This document shows positions 14,263 through 21,838 of a DNA stretch of 24,442 bases, piece after piece; within the stretch, counting starts at the first letter, position 1, and each line of letters opens with the position of its first letter. This DNA is from UBA1049 sp964522305. Lineage in GTDB: Bacteria; Bacillota; Clostridia; Oscillospirales; CAG-382. The stretch is taken from positions 1 to 24,442 of the forward strand of contig CAZFVM010000009.1 of the NCBI GenBank assembly GCA_964522305.1, read 5' to 3'. Both the position numbers and the translations under genes were made by a program. The notes below the pieces were generated by a model that was not told the origin of the DNA, searched no databases, and saw only the letters and a program-made list of their open reading frames with translations.

Positions 14263-16606
14263 ATATTTGTACTCCTCCTATTAGTGATGCAATATTTTGT
14301 TTTGGACTCAAAAAACAAAAATACCGATAATGAAGCAATTGCGACGGAGTAAATGATAAAATATGCATATCTACTGCCAAATAAATTGTTCGCGGCGCTC
14401 TCCAAATAAATTCGCGTACCATCAAGCATGTTAACAAAAGCATGACCGGCAAACAAAAGATATCTGGGGAGTATAAAGACAGCTGCCGACAAGAAAGAAG
14501 CAAAGGCAGAACTTTTTAGAATCTGCGACAAAGATGCTACTATCGAAGCCATAACTATATATGATAAAACAGTTGTTACACACCGAACTATCACAAACGA
14601 TAGCATATTCAAGCGACTATCAACAAGTCCAAACTCTTTTATGCTTATAACAGGGGCTTCCCATAAGGGCATATGAATATACTTAGTGGCAAAATAAAGC
14701 TGGATTATAATAAGAAACAAAGACAATATAAAGCTCCACATTACAACGATACCGTATTTAGTAAAAAACGTTTTGGTTCTGCCGTGTTTTGTGCTTCTTA
14801 ATATATTTACAAAACCGCTTGTATGTTCGTTCCCGAATGAAACAGATGCGATAACTATAATAAGAGCGGTTATATATATGTTGTAGTCCGTTAACAAAAA
14901 TATCTTCCAACCGGTATCATACAAAAAATATGGCTTGTCGGCGTTCTCTTTTATATAAATTTGTTGTTCCGAAACTCTGCCGAGGGCCTCTATGTAAGCA
15001 GGTGCCGCATAGTATTCATTTAGATATTCGGTCAGTTCGTTCGAAGTCAGTTCCCCATTATTGTGTTTGATAAGCATCTCGTCGTATGATAACAATATTT
15101 TGTTTATACGATCGTATTCATCTGCAATATAATCACTTTTTTCCTGTGTCCATGCCCCTTCTAACACATTCATGTAGTCCTTGTATAAAGTGTCTACATA
15201 GTTGAACGATTGATTAAAGCGCGAGCTCGAACTCATAATTACCATATAAACAACAACGGCAAAAACAGCAATGCTCTTCCCGTTAATTAGCTTTTTTAGC
15301 TCGTAATAAAAAATCGAGCGCAAATTAATATGCTTCCGAACAATACGTGTTTTTGAAACTGAAGGGAATGATAGTTTTTTTATAAATGAAAACTCAAAAA
15401 CCCTACCTTTACAGTACCCAATAATTCCCAAAACAGAAACCACAATAATTGCAGGTAAATAAACGCTCAATATTAATGATTCCCGAGTAATAAGCCCTCC
15501 AAATAAATCGAACATCCATAACCGCTTGAACAAAACAGCAGGATTTGCTGCATCTATCATATTAATAGCTTTTATGCGAGAATCTATATCGAGCCCGCCG
15601 ATTAAATATACCGCATAACTTAAACCAAATATAATAACGCCGATTGCAAAAACCGGGATATAATCTTTAAATAATGTGGAGATGCTCGTAATCAAGGTTG
15701 CAAAAGCACAGAAAACAGATATTTTTATAACCAAAAAAAACAATAATCCTTGCAAGACATTTATCTTGTAAGGACAAAGTTGATAAAAAGCCTGCATAGC
15801 TTGGGTAGGAGATGATAAGCCGATTTTTAAGTATACAGCCAACAACGTCGTAACCGTAAACAATAAAACAACAATTGCGGTTAGCACATTTATTGCCAAC
15901 AGTTTTGCCACAGCCGTCTTGACCCGTCCGTTCTTTGTAGAACGTATGATTGGCGCCACTCTGTCCCGTTGTTCGCGAACAAAACAAAAAGCGCACAAAA
16001 GCAACAATGAAAAGAATATCAACGGATTAACCCATTTATATTCAAAAAACTCAATATACCCGTGTGGATATTCAAACTCGAACTGTGTATCAAGAAGTTT
16101 TGTATATTTGTCTATAATCGCAAGTTGATATATATAAACAGAATTGTTTTTATCAATACCTTTTCCATCATAGCTTCTTAGCTCTGATTTTGCTTTATAA
16201 AGTATATCGTTTATAACGTTTGTGTAATTTTGCTCGGTGTTCTTTTGCTTTATTACTTCCGCAAACAAAGATTTGTCGTTCAATCCATCTGTTGCATATT
16301 TGTTTGGCAATACAGGCGGTATAAAATCAAAGTTACCGTTTTGTATAGCGTCTCGTTCAAGCTCTTTTATCTTCTCGGCTTCTGCCATATAATCAGCCAT
16401 ATAGGCATCTATTTTCTGGCTATCTGACGAATATAAATATATGTCAAAAAACGATTTGTATTGACTATTGTTTATATTTGCTTTGTTTTCAACCGAAAAA
16501 TAGCAGATATACATATTAGCAACTATAAGGCAAAGGAGTATAAGCCAAAAAAACGTATCTTAATTAGCTTTTTTATTTCATACGCAAAGAGTGTTTTTGT
16601 TCTCAA
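14259..16606 (-). CDS. ABC-2-type permease with internal repeat; 5' end frameshifted
   Basis: The main frame (14259-16514) codes for 751 residues of a large permease. It contains two similar halves. FxREQ...RSTKNGRVKTAVAK at about 178-204 matches FGNEH...RSTKHGRTKTFFTK at 560-586, and FYYELKKLI at 402-410 should have an N-terminal partner. That partner exists. In the next frame a TTG at 16606, preceded by AAGGAG seven bases away, encodes LFAYEIKKLIKIRFF. It would run into WLILLCLIVANMY if the T7 run (coding strand; 16547-16553) had one more base. As written, the upstream frame stops after 27 codons. The missing piece is the first membrane helix. The gene is therefore frameshifted, expressed by slippage, or misread at a homopolymer. 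About 160 residues between helices 1 and 2 would form an extracytoplasmic domain. Confidence 0.85.
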
Positions 16607-16635
16607 ATAAATCGCTCCTTACCGATACAGATTAA

Positions 16636-17889
16636 CTAATTTTCTGCTTTTAGTTTTGTTAATTCGCTTGTCAAAATATTTATGTAATATGTGTTCCTAT
16701 AATTATTTAGAACCACTTGATTATCGTCAGCATAATTAATACTATAATTATTAGTTTCGGAGGCAACAAGCTCCGAATATATCGTCTTTTTTTCAAGCGT
16801 GTCGAGATTAAGTTCCATAACTTTGCCATTGCTGTAATCATATGAATCTTTGATCTCACCGTCTACCGTCTTTTCGCCAAGATAAACAGGTTCTTTAGGT
16901 AAATATATGATTTTGTTTTCTGTAATTACAAAGCCATCCGGAGTTGAAGCATCCTCCAGTAATAACTCGGATTTTGACAAATCCTTCCAATTGTTAAGCT
17001 CAATTCTATAGATATCGGCTTTATTAAGGGTAAGTTTTTTGGTTGAGCCAATACAATCAAATGTTTTTCTGTCTGCGGTAGCATAATAAATATATTCGTC
17101 TTTTACCGTTACAAAAGATAAAATCTTATCTGTAAAAAGTTCCGAAGTCTCAAAATCCATATCCGTCTTATAGTATGAGGTCCCTCTTCTATACAAAACA
17201 ATATTATCACCAAAGACAACATTAGAAATATAGCCTTTGTTATTTTTGCTTACAAGTTCCGAGTCTCCGCCACTCTTCTTAACTCTGTACAAATCGCTCT
17301 TTGTTTGAGATGTGGCTATAAGGTAATATACATAATCACCATGTACGCGCAGCAACAGAGTACCCGTGCCTGTTGTTCGCCATTTCGTGATTACTTTAAG
17401 TTTTTGCATTTGAACATCAATTTCATAAACACAATCATACCATATAAACTCATCACCATCAGGTATTCTGCCCGCTTCTATATCATCCTTATATTCTTGG
17501 TTCTCCTGGAAATAACCACCCAAACAATATAGCTTTTGACCATCCGTAGTTACCAAATCGGTTGAAATAGTAGAGTTTGACGGACAAGTAAAATCTTTGT
17601 GTTTACATAACGGATCACGGCAAATAGTTTTCATTTCTCCATTTTCATAATACCGCAAACCTTCTTTACTTAACATATAAACAACACCGTCAAGCTTGCA
17701 CCCATACCCCCAATTTATGTTTAGGTCATCGTCATCCGGATCATAATTCGCCGGTGTATAAGATTCTGTTATATCACTGTTGTTATTATCACTATTTTCG
17801 GTATTATCTATTGGCGGTCTATAACAGCTGTTCAAAGTCAAAATTAATGCCAACACCAACATTGCCAAAGCAATATATCTGTTTTTCAT
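16636..17889 (-). CDS. ABC-associated lipoprotein, copy adjacent to permease
   Basis: A 417-residue extracytoplasmic lipoprotein. Residues 1-21 are a signal peptide ending in lipobox LNSC with Cys 22 as the lipidated residue. Then comes an Asn/Asp/Ser-rich linker (about 25-57), and a beta-strand-rich body with repeated KLYCLGGY-, DYVYYLIA- and EYIYYATA-like strands suggesting a propeller. The motif CRDPLCKHKDFTCP near 90-103 is common in lipoproteins of Clostridia encoded beside ABC-2 systems. The ATG at 17889 has AAGGGG six bases upstream. It is 29 bases from the permease start and so in one operon with it. It may act as sensor, substrate-binding or immunity-type partner; the role is not known. 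The protein is identical to the product of 18179-19432. Confidence 0.85.
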   Translation of the reverse strand: MKNRYIALAMLVLALILTLNSCYRPPIDNTENSDNNNSDITESYTPANYDPDDDDLNINWGYGCKLDGVVYMLSKEGLRYYENGEMKTICRDPLCKHKDFTCPSNSTISTDLVTTDGQKLYCLGGYFQENQEYKDDIEAGRIPDGDEFIWYDCVYEIDVQMQKLKVITKWRTTGTGTLLLRVHGDYVYYLIATSQTKSDLYRVKKSGGDSELVSKNNKGYISNVVFGDNIVLYRRGTSYYKTDMDFETSELFTDKILSFVTVKDEYIYYATADRKTFDCIGSTKKLTLNKADIYRIELNNWKDLSKSELLLEDASTPDGFVITENKIIYLPKEPVYLGEKTVDGEIKDSYDYSNGKVMELNLDTLEKKTIYSELVASETNNYSINYADDNQVVLNNYRNTYYINILTSELTKLKAEN

Positions 17890-17994
17890 GCAGTACCCCT
17901 TGTTTCTTTCAATGTGTATGTTATTCTTGTAATTTTATGACAGCAAGCTTATAGCTATGGCTATTATATGGTAAATCAACCTTTGCTACTCGAT

Positions 17995-18010
17995 ATTACA
18001 TATTTGTAAT
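17995..18010. promoter_or_regulatory. Perfect palindrome upstream of lipoprotein gene, possible operator
   Basis: ATTACA-TATT-TGTAAT is a 6-base perfect inverted repeat with a 4-base spacer. It lies three bases downstream (minus-strand sense) of a TATAAT box at 18014-18019. Its position suits a repressor site, but the regulator is unknown and the -35 box is poor. Confidence 0.35.
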
Positions 18011-18057
18011 TGAATTATAAGTGTAATGCCGACTTTTTAAACATTTTTGGTGATTGG

Positions 18058-18149
18058 ATTAGCAACTATAAGGCAAGGGAGTATAAGCCAAAAAAACGTA
18101 TCTTAATTAGCTTTTTTATTTCATACGCAAAGAGTGTTTTTGTTCTCAA
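18058..18149 (-). pseudogene. 5' fragment of the permease gene (duplicated)
   Basis: This 92-base stretch repeats the ribosome binding site, TTG start and first codons of the permease gene, including the same T7 run that breaks the frame. It stops at the repeat edge, so nothing follows in frame. One substitution (18077) changes a codon compared with the intact gene's position. It is a by-product of the tandem duplication and not a functional gene. Confidence 0.85.
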
Positions 18150-18178
18150 ATAAATCGCTCCTTACCGATACAGATTAA

Positions 18179-19432
18179 CTAATTTTCTGCTTTTAGTTTT
18201 GTTAATTCGCTTGTCAAAATATTTATGTAATATGTGTTCCTATAATTATTTAGAACCACTTGATTATCGTCAGCATAATTAATACTATAATTATTAGTTT
18301 CGGAGGCAACAAGCTCCGAATATATCGTCTTTTTTTCAAGCGTGTCGAGATTAAGTTCCATAACTTTGCCATTGCTGTAATCATATGAATCTTTGATCTC
18401 ACCGTCTACCGTCTTTTCGCCAAGATAAACAGGTTCTTTAGGTAAATATATGATTTTGTTTTCTGTAATTACAAAGCCATCCGGAGTTGAAGCATCCTCC
18501 AGTAATAACTCGGATTTTGACAAATCCTTCCAATTGTTAAGCTCAATTCTATAGATATCGGCTTTATTAAGGGTAAGTTTTTTGGTTGAGCCAATACAAT
18601 CAAATGTTTTTCTGTCTGCGGTAGCATAATAAATATATTCGTCTTTTACCGTTACAAAAGATAAAATCTTATCTGTAAAAAGTTCCGAAGTCTCAAAATC
18701 CATATCCGTCTTATAGTATGAGGTCCCTCTTCTATACAAAACAATATTATCACCAAAGACAACATTAGAAATATAGCCTTTGTTATTTTTGCTTACAAGT
18801 TCCGAGTCTCCGCCACTCTTCTTAACTCTGTACAAATCGCTCTTTGTTTGAGATGTGGCTATAAGGTAATATACATAATCACCATGTACGCGCAGCAACA
18901 GAGTACCCGTGCCTGTTGTTCGCCATTTCGTGATTACTTTAAGTTTTTGCATTTGAACATCAATTTCATAAACACAATCATACCATATAAACTCATCACC
19001 ATCAGGTATTCTGCCCGCTTCTATATCATCCTTATATTCTTGGTTCTCCTGGAAATAACCACCCAAACAATATAGCTTTTGACCATCCGTAGTTACCAAA
19101 TCGGTTGAAATAGTAGAGTTTGACGGACAAGTAAAATCTTTGTGTTTACATAACGGATCACGGCAAATAGTTTTCATTTCTCCATTTTCATAATACCGCA
19201 AACCTTCTTTACTTAACATATAAACAACACCGTCAAGCTTGCACCCATACCCCCAATTTATGTTTAGGTCATCGTCATCCGGATCATAATTCGCCGGTGT
19301 ATAAGATTCTGTTATATCACTGTTGTTATTATCACTATTTTCGGTATTATCTATTGGCGGTCTATAACAGCTGTTCAAAGTCAAAATTAATGCCAACACC
19401 AACATTGCCAAAGCAATATATCTGTTTTTCAT
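18179..19432 (-). CDS. ABC-associated lipoprotein, second identical copy
   Basis: Identical in all 417 residues to the product of 16636-17889: same signal peptide, LNSC lipobox at Cys 22, Asn/Asp-rich linker and CRDPLCKH motif. The coding sequences also look identical base for base. It is followed only by the short permease fragment and then by the upstream region of the first copy. The duplication doubles lipoprotein dosage without doubling the transporter. It is the promoter-proximal copy if transcription begins right of 19432. Whether both copies are expressed is not visible; the upstream boxes differ slightly between copies. Confidence 0.85.
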   Translation of the reverse strand: MKNRYIALAMLVLALILTLNSCYRPPIDNTENSDNNNSDITESYTPANYDPDDDDLNINWGYGCKLDGVVYMLSKEGLRYYENGEMKTICRDPLCKHKDFTCPSNSTISTDLVTTDGQKLYCLGGYFQENQEYKDDIEAGRIPDGDEFIWYDCVYEIDVQMQKLKVITKWRTTGTGTLLLRVHGDYVYYLIATSQTKSDLYRVKKSGGDSELVSKNNKGYISNVVFGDNIVLYRRGTSYYKTDMDFETSELFTDKILSFVTVKDEYIYYATADRKTFDCIGSTKKLTLNKADIYRIELNNWKDLSKSELLLEDASTPDGFVITENKIIYLPKEPVYLGEKTVDGEIKDSYDYSNGKVMELNLDTLEKKTIYSELVASETNNYSINYADDNQVVLNNYRNTYYINILTSELTKLKAEN

Positions 19433-19537
19433 GCAGTACCCCTTGTTTCTTTCAATGTGTATGTTATTCTTGTAATTTTATGACAGCAAGCTTATAGCTA
19501 TGGCTATTATATGATAAATCTACCTTTGCTACTCGAT

Positions 19538-19553
19538 ATTACATATTTGTAAT
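19538..19553. promoter_or_regulatory. Palindrome upstream of second lipoprotein copy
   Basis: The ATTACA-TATT-TGTAAT palindrome is conserved unchanged in the second repeat unit, beside a TATTAT (instead of TATAAT) box. Same tentative operator interpretation as at 17995-18010. Confidence 0.35.
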
Positions 19554-19583
19554 TGAATAATAAGTGTAATGCCGACTTTTTAA

Positions 19584-19998
19584 TGACGACTATCCTTTCC
19601 TTAATTTCAAGCCGCATTCTATTACATAGTCTGTTCTCGATACATTCGCGCAAAATGCAGTGATTCTCAAAACATTTCTTAAGTAAATGTTATAATTTAT
19701 TATGTCACATATTGGCATATTTGTCAAATATATTTTATACTTGTTGATTTTATTGTCTAAAATGTTATATCTCTTTTTTATAACACTATGATTACACCAC
19801 ATATGCCCTTCTTTTGGACTTGACTAAAGAGGTTATATAGGTTTGTTTTTTTATTTCAAAGGTTTTATAAACACTAAACTTCAGGGAGCATACTATTCAT
19901 TGTAACTTCCTTCACAGCGTAGTATAGATTACAAAATACCAAATGAGTTTTTCACTCTTCTATCTGTCCACCAATCTTGACAAGTTTCGAGAAGAGTA
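19584..19998. other. AT-rich non-coding stretch with a doubtful small ORF
   Basis: Between the repeat edge and the tRNA terminator I see no clear gene. A 70-codon minus-strand frame (19590-19802) begins with ATG behind AAGAAGGG at acceptable spacing. Its composition (Ile, Asn, Tyr, Lys) fits random AT-rich DNA, and no homology is recognised. It may be a tiny peptide or a decayed gene. The region should also hold whatever promoter drives the second lipoprotein copy. Confidence 0.4.
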
Positions 19999-20040
19999 CC
20001 AAAAAGAAAAAGCCGCTTTTCTGCGACTTTTTCTTTTTGG
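19999..20040 (-). terminator. Intrinsic terminator of tRNA-Glu
   Basis: An 18-base stem (19999-20016 with 20023-20040, one G-U pair) has a 6-base loop. On the minus strand the 3' arm is itself CTTTTTCTTTTTGG, supplying the U-rich end. The stem begins in the encoded CCA of the tRNA. Confidence 0.85.
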
Positions 20041-20112
20041 TGACCCGTAGGGGAATCGAACCCCTGTCTCCGCCGTGAGAGGGCGGTGTCTTAACCCCTT
20101 GACCAACGGGCC
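20038..20112 (-). tRNA. tRNA-Glu (anticodon CTC)
   Basis: Minus-strand cloverleaf of 75 nt including encoded CCA (20038-20040). The acceptor stem GGCCCGT pairs with ACGGGTC (one G-U), and the discriminator is A. The D-arm contains GGTCAAGGGGTTAAG. The anticodon stem CCGCC/GGCGG encloses loop CTCTCAC, giving anticodon CTC. The T-arm is AGGGG-TTCGATT-CCCCT. It reads GAG. Glutamate isoacceptors with CTC are less universal than TTC, so a second tRNA-Glu is expected elsewhere in the genome. Confidence 0.96.
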
Positions 20113-20369
20113 GTCGGTTATCGAGGTACGCAGAAAATAATATCACAAAAACCGTCTCTTGTCAACAAATTATTCTGCTCCTTTTTATGTAAGTCGATTG
20201 CGATAAATTCTAGTAAATTCTCAAAGTAAATGCAACAGTAGAATTTAAAGTTGCGTTGAATATAACAACAAAGTTGATGGGTTATCTCCCAATGCAAATA
20301 CCGACATGTAGTTAAAGCCGGGGATAACACAGGGATATAATAATTGCTTTATTTTGTATTCCGGACCCC
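20113..20369. other. Intergenic region upstream of tRNA-Glu
   Basis: Contains the tRNA promoter (20137-20165). The remainder, about 200 bases, shows only a weak GCAAC/GTTGC hairpin (20232-20254). No coding frame is convincing: a 70-codon frame at 20118-20330 overlaps the tRNA promoter and lacks protein-like composition. Confidence 0.5.
20137..20165 (-). promoter_or_regulatory. Promoter of tRNA-Glu
   Basis: Minus-strand TTGACA (20160-20165) and TATTAT (20137-20142) are separated by 17 bases, 24 bases upstream of the tRNA 5' end. Confidence 0.85.
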
Positions 20370-20411
20370 AAAAAACCTCCCTGCGAGATATGCAACAGGA
20401 AGGTGTTTTTT
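20370..20411 (-). terminator. Intrinsic terminator of the CotH-VTC-DUF4956 operon
   Basis: Minus-strand AAAAAACACCTTCCTG pairs with CAGGGAGGTTTTTT (one mismatch, one bulge) around a loop of about 12 bases and ends in T6. It starts 8 bases after the DUF4956 stop codon. Confidence 0.8.
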
Positions 20412-20418
20412 GCAAAGC

Positions 20419-21105
20419 TTACATGGGAGTGTTTCTGCAATCCACAATGGTTACATCCGATACCTCGGGTATTTTCATTATCGCCGATACCAGCCTTTGG
20501 GAAGCACCGGTTATGTTGATTTCGTATACAGCTTCAGCATACCTGTCGTTTTGGGTCATGGTAGAAATTCTGTTTCGGATACCGTTTTCTTGCAGCGCTC
20601 TTGTCGTATGGGCTATGGCAGCCTCACTTTGCGCCCTGACAATAAGGAGATAGGTAGCGGCAGTCTGGCTAATTATCTTCAAGACCACAAAGGTCAACAA
20701 GCCTATAGTCAAGCTGCCCACAATGGTCAGGATATACCTGCCCGCTCCGGCGGTTATACCGGCAGAAACCGCCCAAAACATAAATGCGGTATCCGATGCG
20801 TCCTTAATGGCAGTCCTAAACCTGATAATACTCAGGGCTCCCACCATACCCAAAGACAACGCTAAGTTGGAAGAAATGGTAAGCACAATCAATGCGCTTA
20901 TAGAGGTGACCATCAACAATGTTCCCTCAAAACTACGGTTGAAAGAAACGCCTTTGAAGGTCATCCTATAAACAATAAGGATAAACAACCCTGCCAAAAA
21001 GGCAATCCCTATAGAAAGAATCATCTTAGAGACAGCGATGTCAGTGGCAAAGCCCTCGATGACGCTTTTTTTGATGGAGTCTGCAAAACTCAAAGTCCAA
21101 TACAT
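20419..21105 (-). CDS. DUF4956 membrane protein
   Basis: A 228-residue inner-membrane protein. Four or five hydrophobic helices lie at about 25-46, 60-78, 83-93, 105-121 and 124-146. The characteristic loop GMVGALSIIRFRTAIKDASDTAFMFWA at 86-112 identifies DUF4956. A soluble C-terminal domain (about 153-228) shows alternating helix/strand segments (YEINITGASQRLVSAIMKIPEVSDVTIVDC) that resemble an ACT-like or ferredoxin-like fold; this is inference. It is the last gene of the CotH-VTC operon, 22 bases after the VTC gene, with GAAAGGG as ribosome binding site. Members of this family are repeatedly found beside VTC-domain proteins, so a role as membrane partner of that enzyme is likely. Its biochemical function is unknown. 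Confidence 0.9.
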   Translation of the reverse strand: MYWTLSFADSIKKSVIEGFATDIAVSKMILSIGIAFLAGLFILIVYRMTFKGVSFNRSFEGTLLMVTSISALIVLTISSNLALSLGMVGALSIIRFRTAIKDASDTAFMFWAVSAGITAGAGRYILTIVGSLTIGLLTFVVLKIISQTAATYLLIVRAQSEAAIAHTTRALQENGIRNRISTMTQNDRYAEAVYEINITGASQRLVSAIMKIPEVSDVTIVDCRNTPM

Positions 21106-21127
21106 TTTTCAAAAACCCTTTCTATGA

Positions 21128-21823
21128 CTAATCTTTGTTAAAACCAATGGGGGTTTTGTACCCGGAAGTACACAGTGCATATTTTGATACAGAAAGCTTA
21201 GTAGCGTTTATGCCGGTAAGGCGGCGAACAAACATGGGTATTCTATCGGTATATTTAACTTCCATTATTATATTAATCGGGTGTATTGCCGGGGTTCCGA
21301 TTTTATCACAATCATAATAAGAATCAAGGTCCGTGGGCAACGCCTGAATCTCGCGGTCAAAGGTAACTCTCACATCACATGGGGCAAAGACAAACGCCTC
21401 TCTCTTGTACCTTACAGTTACCGCAGGTTGGAGCGCCATGGACTTCATCTCGCTTATCAAAGGTAGTTGTTTTTCGTTGTAACGCTCCAGATCGTAGCGG
21501 TTCTCCGACAGGTCTGCAAATTCTTCGCTGCTGATATATGCGCTTTCTTTTTCGGTTATGTGTCCTCTTTTTATCTTGCGCTCCAGCCGAATAACGCTGT
21601 CCGAACAGTTATAGCTCCTTATCCGAAACTTCTTATGCATGGCAAGCCCAAACTCTTTTTCGTAATAAGCACCAAAAAACACATCGTCAAAGTACATGCT
21701 CGTTATGGTGTACCCGCCGTCTATACTGTGGGGGTCTGTCTCCATCACTTGGGACACCCTGTTCTTTACCGTCACATAATGGCGATAATCCAGGATATAT
21801 TTTTCTTCAAAACGCGTAGTCAC
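21128..21823 (-). CDS. VTC-domain protein (polyphosphate polymerase-like tunnel fold)
   Basis: A 231-residue soluble protein with the VTC/triphosphate-tunnel pattern. RFEEKYILD is at 4-12, SMYFDD at 42-47, KFRIRSYN at 65-72 and IRLERKIKRG at 78-87. VRYKREAF is at 137-144, VTFDREI at 153-159, IMEVKY at 186-191 and SVSKYALC at 211-218. The alternating Arg/Lys/Glu residues are those that line the phosphate-binding tunnel in yeast Vtc4, which makes polyphosphate from ATP. No SPX or transmembrane region is present; the membrane part is probably the next gene, DUF4956. The GTG start at 21823 has a GAGAGGA site, 15 bases after the CotH stop. Catalytic activity is inferred from the family; a phosphate-binding role with another substrate cannot be excluded. 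Confidence 0.9.
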   Translation of the reverse strand: MTTRFEEKYILDYRHYVTVKNRVSQVMETDPHSIDGGYTITSMYFDDVFFGAYYEKEFGLAMHKKFRIRSYNCSDSVIRLERKIKRGHITEKESAYISSEEFADLSENRYDLERYNEKQLPLISEMKSMALQPAVTVRYKREAFVFAPCDVRVTFDREIQALPTDLDSYYDCDKIGTPAIHPINIIMEVKYTDRIPMFVRRLTGINATKLSVSKYALCTSGYKTPIGFNKD

Positions 21824-21838
21824 AAAAACCTATCCTCT

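Larger units (their letters stand above)
16515..18040. repeat. Tandem direct repeat, unit 1 (about 1.53 kb)
   Basis: This segment recurs at 18058-19583 (offset 1543 bases), with a 17-base spacer between the units. It contains the 5' end of the permease gene, the complete lipoprotein gene and its upstream region. I found only four mismatches: 16534/18077, 17971/19514, 17978/19521 and 18016/19559. Left and right edges are defined by loss of identity at 16514/18057 and 18041/19584. Confidence 0.95.
18058..19583. repeat. Tandem direct repeat, unit 2 (about 1.53 kb)
   Basis: Second copy of 16515-18040. The upstream flank of its lipoprotein gene differs from unit 1 at three bases, one of which turns the TATAAT box into TATTAT (19559). 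It ends at GACTTTTTAA (19574-19583), after which the sequence is unique. No inverted terminal repeats, transposase or target-site duplication are visible, so a recombination or replication-slippage origin fits better than an insertion sequence. Confidence 0.95.

Noticed and set aside
18041..18057. Spacer between repeat units as an insertion-sequence end
   Set aside because: No inverted repeats, target duplication or transposase; duplication by recombination explains it.
20118..20330. 70-codon minus-strand ORF
   Set aside because: It covers the tRNA-Glu promoter and reads as unstructured AT-rich translation.
20318..20345. Resemblance to an I-SceI recognition site (GGGATAACACAGGG)
   Set aside because: Only a partial match with an extra base; no homing endonuclease gene or intron is present.
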